Below are positions 1 to 5,188 of a stretch of 6,365 nt of DNA, in pieces. Positions within the stretch are counted from its first letter, which is position 1; the number at the start of each line of letters is the position of its first letter. The notes under the pieces were generated by a model that ran no database searches, was not told the DNA's origin, and saw only the letters and a program-made list of their open reading frames with translations. The position numbers and the translations under genes are program-made. The DNA is from an uncultured Lachnospiraceae bacterium (GTDB lineage: Bacteria; Bacillota; Clostridia; Lachnospirales; Lachnospiraceae), in NCBI GenBank assembly GCA_902766845.1, contig CACXFD010000002.1:1-6365 (forward strand), written 5' to 3'.

Positions 1-382
1 ACTTATCGTCCCCGTAGATCACGGTACGGATCCCGGCCTGAATCAGCGCCTTCGCACACTCGTTGCACGGAAACAGCGTCACGTACAGCTTGCTTCCGTC
101 CAGCGAGCCGCCGCGGTAGTTCAGGATCGCGTTGAGTTCGCTGTGCACCACATAGGCGTACTTTTTATCGTACTCGGAGCCGCCTTCGCGGGCCCACGGG
201 AACTCGTCGTCGGAGCAGCCGATCGGCAGGCCGTTATAGCCCATCGACAGGATCTTGTTGTTCTCCGACACGATGCAGGCGCCCACCTGCGTGCTCGGAT
301 CCTTCGAGCGCATGGCCGACAGGGCCGCCACGCCCATGAAATATTCGTCCCATGTGATCGGGTCTTTTCTCTTGTCCGACAT
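1..382 (-). CDS. comEB: dCMP deaminase (ComEB family), 3' end cut off by window edge
   Basis: Deaminates dCMP to dUMP in the cytosol, supplying thymidylate synthase. The first 127 residues are visible and the frame is still open at base 1. Zinc-dependent cytidine/deoxycytidylate deaminase motifs are clear: HSELNA at residues 80-85 (His80 zinc ligand, Glu82 proton shuttle) and PCNECAK at 105-111 (Cys106 and Cys109 zinc ligands). The GYNGLP motif at 48-53 is typical of the dCMP deaminase branch, as opposed to guanine or tRNA-adenosine deaminases. The ATG at 382 is chosen because AGGAG lies 6 bases upstream and the N-terminus (MSDKRKDPITWDEYFM) matches the family start. Family members are about 150-170 residues, so perhaps 25-40 are missing. 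It follows rpiB after a 104-base gap, an arrangement common in Clostridia. The symbol follows the Bacillus homologue; a competence role is not implied. Confidence 0.94.
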   Translation of the reverse strand, partial: MSDKRKDPITWDEYFMGVAALSAMRSKDPSTQVGACIVSENNKILSMGYNGLPIGCSDDEFPWAREGGSEYDKKYAYVVHSELNAILNYRGGSLDGSKLYVTLFPCNECAKALIQAGIRTVIYGDDK

Positions 383-486
383 CACTTTCTCCTGTTGGGT
401 GCGGCCGCGGGAAGCGCCGCTCCCCGGCCGGTCAGCTCACGCGGCGCGGCCGGGAGTCCCCTCTCCGGCCGGACCGCTCCTCCTTT
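383..486 (-). other. rpiB-comEB intergenic gap with overlapping GC-rich inverted repeats
   Basis: This 104-base gap holds no gene. It contains two inverted repeats that cannot both form: GCGCCGC (414-420) with GCGGCGC (441-447), and a stem of 10 pairs with one bulged C between 420-430 and 447-456. A 10-base palindrome, TCCGGCCGGA, lies at 464-473. No U-run follows any of them on the minus strand, so they are not standard rho-independent terminators. They could form a processing or attenuating structure between the genes, but in DNA this GC-rich such pairings also arise by chance. Confidence 0.4.
389..393 (-). promoter_or_regulatory. Ribosome binding site of the dCMP deaminase gene
   Basis: On the minus strand AGGAG is followed by a 6-base spacer and the ATG at 382. 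This is a normal Shine-Dalgarno arrangement and supports that start. Confidence 0.8.
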
Positions 487-924
487 TTACGCGTCGATGT
501 CCTCGATCATGCCGATGCGGCGGATATGGCGCTCGCCTTCGGAGAACGGGGTGTTCAGGAACGTATCCACGATCAGCAGCGCAAGGCCCGGGCCCACCAC
601 GCGGGCGCCCATGGCCAGGATGTTCGCGTCGTTGTGCTCACGCGTGGCCTTGGCGGAGAACACGTCGCCGCAGAGCGCCGCGCGCACGCCGGGCACCTTG
701 TTCGCGGCCATCGAGATGCCGATGCCGGTGCCGCAGATGATGATGCCGCGTTCGCATTCCCCGCTCGCGACGGCCTTCCCGACCGCGTGTCCGTAGGTCG
801 GATAATCGCAGGATTCGGCGCTGTAGCAGCCGTAATCCTTGTATTCCAGGCCCTTCTCTTCAAGATACTTGATGACTTCCTGCTTGAGTTCGTAACCGCC
901 GTGGTCACTTCCGAGTGCGATCAT
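487..924 (-). CDS. rpiB: Ribose-5-phosphate isomerase B (RpiB/LacAB family)
   Basis: Interconverts ribose-5-phosphate and ribulose-5-phosphate in the non-oxidative pentose phosphate pathway; cytosolic, normally a dimer or tetramer. The product has 145 residues, the family's usual length. Hallmarks are the N-terminal GSDHGGYELK (residues 5-14), catalytic Cys64 within IICGTGIG (62-69), the GTGIG phosphate/anion-hole loop, and His97 in TREHND (94-99), which matches the sugar ring-opening histidine region. The active-site cysteine indicates RpiB rather than the unrelated RpiA. The ATG at 924 is preceded by AAGGAG with a 10-base spacer; the stop is TAA. It lies 30 bases after tsaC, so co-transcription is very likely. 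The tsaC-rpiB order is recurrent in Bacillota. An allose-6-phosphate isomerase or LacA/LacB assignment is less likely because no sugar operon surrounds it. Confidence 0.96.
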   Translation of the reverse strand: MIALGSDHGGYELKQEVIKYLEEKGLEYKDYGCYSAESCDYPTYGHAVGKAVASGECERGIIICGTGIGISMAANKVPGVRAALCGDVFSAKATREHNDANILAMGARVVGPGLALLIVDTFLNTPFSEGERHIRRIGMIEDIDA

Positions 925-934
925 GTCTCTGGTG

Positions 935-940
935 CTCCTT
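935..940 (-). promoter_or_regulatory. Ribosome binding site of rpiB
   Basis: AAGGAG on the minus strand, preceded by further A residues, lies in the 30-base gap between tsaC and rpiB. The spacer to the ATG at 924 is 10 bases, slightly long but usable. Confidence 0.75.
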
Positions 941-954
941 TTTCTGATACTTGT

Positions 955-2127
955 TTATAGGTCCACGATCCGGTAGCCGGCCGCCTTTTTCAGCCGGTTC
1001 ATGATCGCGTCCGCGAGCGGGCCGTCCTCGAACGTCTCGCCGTAGATCACATCCACCTGCAGCCTGTCAAAGCTCCGCAGCGCGCGGAACAGGTGACGGG
1101 CCACGATCCGGTCGTCCGCGCGGGGACCGGGCGCGACGACCTGCAGCGGCTTTGCCGCGGCCGCCTCCGCTTCTGTCAGCGAGGCCGCTTCCGGTTCCCT
1201 GACGGTTTCCGTCCGCACGTTCCCGTCCGGCTGCGCGGCCGCTTCCGGCCCCAGCGCTTCGAACGCCTCCTTATCTTCCCCGGCGCAGAGCACGCCGACG
1301 CGCTTTCCCTGTGCGAGCGCCTCCCGGACGAGGCCGGAGATCGTTTCCCGGACGGCCTGCGGTTCCCCGCGGTACAGCGTCAGCTCCGCCTGCGGCGCGT
1401 AGTGCCGGTACTTCATGCCCGGCGCCTTCGGGCGCAGGTCCGCGCTCGGCTTCGAGAGGATGGCCGGATCGAACGACGCTTCGCCGCAGACGTCCTCGAC
1501 CATCTCCCGCGTGATGTAGCCGGGCCGCAGGATCACCGGCGACGGGCCGGTCACGTCGATGATCGTGGACTCGAGGCCGATCTTCACCTCGCCCCCGTCC
1601 AGGATCATCTCGATCCGTCCGTCCAAGTCCCGCGCCACATGCTCCGCCAGCGTGGGACTGGGCCGGCCCGACGCATTGGCGCTGGGCGCCGCGACCGGTA
1701 CGCCGGCCGCACGGATCAGTGCCCGCGCGATCTCGTCCGACGGCAGCCGCACGGCCACCGTGGACAGGCCCCCGGTGGTGGCCTCGGGCACGATCCGGCT
1801 CTTTTCGAGGACCAGCGTCATGGGTCCTGGCCAGAAGGCTTCCATCAGCCGGTGCGCCATGTCCGGCACATGCGTGACCAGCGGCTCGATCTCCTCGGGC
1901 TCCTGGATATGCACGATCAGCGGGTTGTCCGACGGACGGCCCTTGGCCGCGTAGATCTTGCGCGAGGCTTCCGGGTCCAGGGCATTCCCGCCGAGGCCGT
2001 AGACGGTCTCGGTCGGAAAGGCCACCAGGCCTCCCTCCCGCAGGATCTGCCCGGCCCGCGCGAGCGCGTCCGATGCTTCCGGGCCGGTCAGGCTCGACCG
2101 GCCGATGGTTACGATCTCTGTCTTCAA
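955..2127 (-). CDS. tsaC: Threonylcarbamoyl-AMP synthase, Sua5/YwlC type
   Basis: Makes L-threonylcarbamoyl-AMP from threonine, bicarbonate and ATP. TsaD with TsaB/TsaE then transfers the group to A37 of ANN-decoding tRNAs (t6A). The product has 390 residues. The YrdC domain spans about 15-205, with the FPTETVYGLG strand-loop (37-46), KGRPSDNPL (62-70) and APSAN (147-151), giving the K-x-R/S-x-N nucleotide-binding set. The Sua5 linker APGMKYRHYAPQA is at 235-247, followed by the Rossmann-like Sua5 domain to the C-terminus. YwlC-type proteins are typically near 340-350 residues. The excess lies in an Ala/Glu-rich stretch at about 291-329 of the Sua5 domain. The start is TTG at 2127: no in-frame ATG occurs before residue 90, and AAGGA lies 6 bases upstream. 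The start overlaps the ppk1 stop (TTGA), suggesting translational coupling. The stop is TAA. Confidence 0.95.
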   Translation of the reverse strand: MKTEIVTIGRSSLTGPEASDALARAGQILREGGLVAFPTETVYGLGGNALDPEASRKIYAAKGRPSDNPLIVHIQEPEEIEPLVTHVPDMAHRLMEAFWPGPMTLVLEKSRIVPEATTGGLSTVAVRLPSDEIARALIRAAGVPVAAPSANASGRPSPTLAEHVARDLDGRIEMILDGGEVKIGLESTIIDVTGPSPVILRPGYITREMVEDVCGEASFDPAILSKPSADLRPKAPGMKYRHYAPQAELTLYRGEPQAVRETISGLVREALAQGKRVGVLCAGEDKEAFEALGPEAAAQPDGNVRTETVREPEAASLTEAEAAAAKPLQVVAPGPRADDRIVARHLFRALRSFDRLQVDVIYGETFEDGPLADAIMNRLKKAAGYRIVDL

Positions 2128-5075
2128 AGCTCTTCCTTGCTCTCTGTATCCTGTGCCGGTACGGCCGGCTCTGCTGTCACATCATCCGCCGCTTCCGGCA
2201 GCTCCTCTTCCGCGGATCTGTCCGCCACGGCCGGCTCTTCCTTCTCTTCCGAAGAGACCGCCGCGGCCGTGCCCGGCTGCGGTACTTCCCCGTACGCCAT
2301 CGCGTAAAACAGTTCCTGCGAATTGACCGGCTCCGTGCCCTCGGGCGCGGTGCGGTCCGCATAGGTGCCGTCTGCCTGTTCTTCCTTGCCCTTGACCGTG
2401 TCCGCAAAGACCGTGTCGAAGAGATGCCGCACGCGCGCGGCGATGAATTCATCGTACAGCGGCGCGGCCAGCTCCACGCGGCGCACCGTATTGCGGGTCA
2501 TGTAGTCCGCGGATGAGATGTAGGTCTTCTCCCGCGCGCCTGTGCCGAAACGGTAGATCCTCGAATGCTCGAGGAACCGGCCGACCACGCTGACCACGCG
2601 CATGTTCTCGGTCTCGCCGGGCACGCCGGGCTTGACGCAGCAGATGCCGCGCACGATCAGCTCGACCCGCACGCCGGCCTTCGAGGCCTCGATCATCTTG
2701 TCGATCAGGACCTTGTCCGTCAGCGAATTGATCTTGGCGCCGATATAGGCGTCCTCGCCGGCCTGCGCCCGCTCGATCTCCTGATCCATCATGGCCAGGA
2801 TCGGCGCCTGCAGGCAGTGCGGCGCGACCAGCAGATGCTCGGTATGCTCCACGGTCTCGCCTGAAAGCAGGGCGCGGAACACGTCCGCGGCCTCCTCGCC
2901 GATGCCCGGATGCGCGGTCATCAGGCACAGATCCGTGTACTGGCGGCTGGTCTTCTCATTGTAATTCCCGGTGCCGATCTGCGTGATCCGGTGCGCGCCG
3001 TCCTCGTCCTTGAGCGTGATCAGGCACAGCTTCGAATGCACTTTATACTGCTCCAGGCCGTAGATCACGCGGACGCCCGCGTCCTCCAGCCGGTGAGACA
3101 TCTCGATGTTGTTCGCCTCGTCAAAGCGGGCGCGCAGCTCGATCATGACCTCGACGGTCTTGCCGTTCTCCGCGGCCTCCACAAGGGCGTCCACGACCGT
3201 AGACGGGTCCGAGAGCCGGTACAGCGTGATGCGGATCGAGGCGACGCGGTCATCCTCGGCGGCCTCCGTCAGCAGCCGCACGAAGCTCTTCATGCTCTCG
3301 AACGGATAGGACAGCAGCCGGTCGCGCTCGAGGATCTGGTCGATCATGGGCCGGCGCGGGTCGATATCGGCCGCCTGGCGCGGGCTGCGGCGCGGATAGA
3401 ACAGGTCCGCGCGGCCGGCGAGCGCCTGCTGCAGCTGCGATACGAACCGCAGGTCCAGCGGCGTGCGCACCTGCAGGATCTGGTTCTCGTCGAGCGCGAG
3501 CTTTTTCGCCAGCAGGCTCCGGATCTTGTCCGTCATCTCACGCGTCATCTCGAGCCGGACCGGGCTCAGCCGGTTGCGGCGCTTGATCAGCTGTTCCATC
3601 ACATCGCGGTAATCGAGGTCCTCGTCATAGACCTCCAGGCCGTCGATATCGGCGTTGCGCGTCAGGCGGATCAGCGAACGTTCCCGGACCTCCTCCCCGC
3701 CGAAGATCCGGGGCAGGAAGTGCAGGATCATCTCCTCGGAAAGGATGTAATTGCCGGGCCGGGTCGGGATCTCGATCAGGCGCTTGAACACGCGGTTCGC
3801 GCACGGGACAATGCCCATCCGCTTCTTGCCGTTCTTGCCGGCCAGCAACGCGATCGCGTAGATCTCCTGGTTGTTCAGGAACGGGAACGGCTGGCGCGCC
3901 GACATCGTCATCGGGGACAAGAACGGCGCGATATGCGCGTCGAAATACCGCTCGAGCAGCGCATTCTCCTTCTGTGACAGCCGCGAAAAGCTGATCAGGC
4001 GCAGGCCCTGCGGCTCGAGCTCTCCCATCAGCTGCTCATAGACGGCCGTCTTCTTTTTCTCAAGCTCGCGCGTGCGCTTGACGATCGCGCGGACCTGTTC
4101 GCGCGCGGTCATGCCGGTCTTGTTCTCCCGGATCTTTTCCTTCGCGCTCATCTGCGTCATGAACGTGCCCACGCGGACGCGGAAGAATTCATCCAGGTTC
4201 GACTGGTAGATCGATACGAACGACAGCCGCTCCGCGAGCGGGACCTGCGGATTGCCGGCCTCGTTCAGCACCCGTTCGTTGAAGTCCAGCCAAGACAGTT
4301 CGCGGTTGGTATAGAGACGGCGCCGGCGCTTGCGGCGCTTTTTCTTGGATTCTTTTTCAGGCTCGGCGGCCGGCTCGGCTTCGATATCTTCCTCCGCGGC
4401 CGGCCCGGCTTTGATATCTTCCTCCGCGGCCGGGTCCGTTTCCGGAACGGCTTCCGGTCCGAAGACTTCTTCCTCGAGCTGCTCAACGGTCTCGAGCGAG
4501 GACGGCGAGACCGGCTCTTCGTCCTCATCCAAATCATCCGCGTCGCCCGGTCCTGCGGCAGTGTCCGGGGCAGCGGCAGCGTCCGGACCATCCGGTCCTT
4601 CCGCCGCAGCCGCGTCCGCGCGGTCCGCGGCATCTTCCGCCGCGGCGTCTGCCGTCTCTTCTTCGGTATCCGGCTCAAAGATCTCCTCGTTGATATCCTC
4701 GTCAATATCTTCGAGCAGTTCCTCCGCGAATTCCTCGCGCAGCTCTTCCGCAGCCTCCCCGATCATATGCGTGACATGGTTCCCGGCTTCCTCTTCCGGC
4801 GCAGGCGTTTCTTCCTGCGGCTCCGCAGCCGGCGTGCTCTCCGTTTCCGCCTCCGGCGCAGGCGTTTCTTCCTGCGGATCCGCAGCCGGCGTACTCTCCG
4901 TTTCCGCCTCCGGCGCAGGCGTTTCTTCCTGCGGCTCCGCAGCCTGCGCGCTTTCCGTTTCCGCCTCCGGCGCAGGCTCCACCGACCGGATCAGCTCCTG
5001 CAGCTGCGGCGCGGTCTGCGGGACCGGCTCCGGCGCGCTCTTCTTTCCAAACAGTTTTTTCAGCCATCCAAACAT
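2124..5075 (-). CDS. ppk1: Polyphosphate kinase 1 with long acidic N- and C-terminal extensions
   Basis: Reversibly transfers the ATP gamma-phosphate onto inorganic polyphosphate; PPK1 is often membrane-associated. The product has 983 residues against about 690-730 for the family. The core is about 254-927: N domain from YTNRELSWLDFNERVL (255-270) and NLDEFFRVRVG (293-303), then the middle and catalytic domains. Catalytic His680 lies in YKVHSKL and His837 in RFLEHSRIY. Their 157-residue spacing equals that of E. coli His435 and His592, so the enzyme is probably active. The core ends near PVNSQELFYAMA (916-927). Residues 1-253 are extra: an amphipathic start (MFGWLKKLFGKK), a Glu/Pro/Ala-rich acidic stretch with three 19-residue repeats (34-90), more acidic sequence, then ten Lys/Arg residues (244-253). 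A 56-residue acidic tail (928-983) follows the core. The ATG at 5075 is chosen for its AAGGAG 7 bases upstream; an in-frame ATG at 5114 has no such site. It lies 113 bases after glyA and overlaps tsaC. Confidence 0.97.
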   Translation of the reverse strand: MFGWLKKLFGKKSAPEPVPQTAPQLQELIRSVEPAPEAETESAQAAEPQEETPAPEAETESTPAADPQEETPAPEAETESTPAAEPQEETPAPEEEAGNHVTHMIGEAAEELREEFAEELLEDIDEDINEEIFEPDTEEETADAAAEDAADRADAAAAEGPDGPDAAAAPDTAAGPGDADDLDEDEEPVSPSSLETVEQLEEEVFGPEAVPETDPAAEEDIKAGPAAEEDIEAEPAAEPEKESKKKRRKRRRRLYTNRELSWLDFNERVLNEAGNPQVPLAERLSFVSIYQSNLDEFFRVRVGTFMTQMSAKEKIRENKTGMTAREQVRAIVKRTRELEKKKTAVYEQLMGELEPQGLRLISFSRLSQKENALLERYFDAHIAPFLSPMTMSARQPFPFLNNQEIYAIALLAGKNGKKRMGIVPCANRVFKRLIEIPTRPGNYILSEEMILHFLPRIFGGEEVRERSLIRLTRNADIDGLEVYDEDLDYRDVMEQLIKRRNRLSPVRLEMTREMTDKIRSLLAKKLALDENQILQVRTPLDLRFVSQLQQALAGRADLFYPRRSPRQAADIDPRRPMIDQILERDRLLSYPFESMKSFVRLLTEAAEDDRVASIRITLYRLSDPSTVVDALVEAAENGKTVEVMIELRARFDEANNIEMSHRLEDAGVRVIYGLEQYKVHSKLCLITLKDEDGAHRITQIGTGNYNEKTSRQYTDLCLMTAHPGIGEEAADVFRALLSGETVEHTEHLLVAPHCLQAPILAMMDQEIERAQAGEDAYIGAKINSLTDKVLIDKMIEASKAGVRVELIVRGICCVKPGVPGETENMRVVSVVGRFLEHSRIYRFGTGAREKTYISSADYMTRNTVRRVELAAPLYDEFIAARVRHLFDTVFADTVKGKEEQADGTYADRTAPEGTEPVNSQELFYAMAYGEVPQPGTAAAVSSEEKEEPAVADRSAEEELPEAADDVTAEPAVPAQDTESKEEL
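2134..2138 (-). promoter_or_regulatory. Ribosome binding site of tsaC, inside the ppk1 3' end
   Basis: AAGGA on the minus strand sits 6 bases before the TTG at 2127, within the last codons of ppk1. It supports the non-ATG start of tsaC and re-initiation after ppk1 translation. Confidence 0.7.
4374..4433 (-). repeat. 30-bp tandem repeat within ppk1 (two units plus a partial third)
   Basis: Residues 215-224 and 225-234 of PPK1 read PAAEEDIKAG and PAAEEDIEAE, followed by a partial third unit, PAAEP. The DNA repeats with a 30-base period and only a few substitutions. It is in frame, so copy-number change would alter only the length of the acidic linker just before the Lys/Arg cluster. Confidence 0.85.
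4806..4976 (-). repeat. Three 57-bp in-frame tandem repeats in the ppk1 acidic extension
   Basis: The units are 4920-4976, 4863-4919 and 4806-4862, each coding for 19 residues of pattern PAPEAETESxxAAxPQEET (residues 34-52, 53-71 and 72-90). A partial fourth copy begins at 4805 (PAPEEE). By direct comparison the last two units in transcription order (4863-4919 and 4806-4862) differ at 2 bases, and the first differs from them by 5 and 3. This points to recent duplication or ongoing homogenisation. Each unit has a short inverted repeat at its centre; in the middle unit it is a perfect 14-base palindrome, CTGCGGATCCGCAG. Because 57 is divisible by 3, gain or loss of a unit keeps the reading frame. 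Confidence 0.95.
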
Positions 5076-5082
5076 GGTCCGG

Positions 5083-5088
5083 CTCCTT
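5083..5088 (-). promoter_or_regulatory. Ribosome binding site of ppk1 (decides the start)
   Basis: AAGGAG on the minus strand with a 7-base spacer to the ATG at 5075. It fixes the start at MFGWLKK and excludes the 13-residue longer reading from 5114. Confidence 0.85.
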
Positions 5089-5118
5089 ACGTCAGAATGC
5101 CCCTGCTGCCCCATCGCA

Positions 5119-5139
5119 CGGCCGCGCTGCGCGCGGCCG
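5119..5139. repeat. 9-bp GC inverted repeat in the glyA-ppk1 gap
   Basis: CGGCCGCGC (5119-5127) is perfectly complementary to GCGCGGCCG (5131-5139) with a 3-base loop. On the minus strand it is followed by G/C-rich sequence and no T-run, so a rho-independent terminator for glyA is not supported. It may be a transcript-stabilising or processing hairpin upstream of ppk1. Confidence 0.55.
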
Positions 5140-5158
5140 GGTACTTCTTCTGCGGAGG

Positions 5159-5174
5159 GGCGGCAGAGGCCGCC
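5159..5174. repeat. 6-bp GC inverted repeat just after glyA
   Basis: GGCGGC (5159-5164) pairs with GCCGCC (5169-5174) around a 4-base loop, 14 bases beyond the glyA stop. In glyA's direction an A-rich stretch precedes it and no T-run follows. Read on the plus strand, a T-rich stretch ending in six Ts (5185-5190) begins a few bases later, giving only a weak, reverse-facing terminator-like arrangement. Together with the hairpin at 5119-5139 this accounts for most of the 113-base gap, in which I see no gene and no convincing promoter. Confidence 0.45.
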
Positions 5175-5188
5175 TGCGTTCTTATTTT

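Noticed and set aside
1093..2307. Long plus-strand open frame of 404 codons opposite tsaC
   Set aside because: It lies opposite a clearly conserved gene, its translation is rich in Arg, Pro and Gly with no recognisable motif, and GC-rich codon use commonly leaves the opposite strand free of stops.
2910..3977. Long plus-strand open frame of 355 codons opposite ppk1
   Set aside because: It is a shadow of the PPK1 catalytic core, which contains the family's catalytic residues; no matching family or ribosome binding site was seen.
4806..4976. CRISPR-like array
   Set aside because: The repeats are directly adjacent, with no variable spacers, and keep the ppk1 reading frame.
5076..5114. Longer ppk1 reading starting at the ATG at 5114 (adds 13 residues)
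   Set aside because: No ribosome binding site precedes 5114, whereas AAGGAG lies 7 bases before the ATG at 5075, and the added residues look like translated intergenic sequence.
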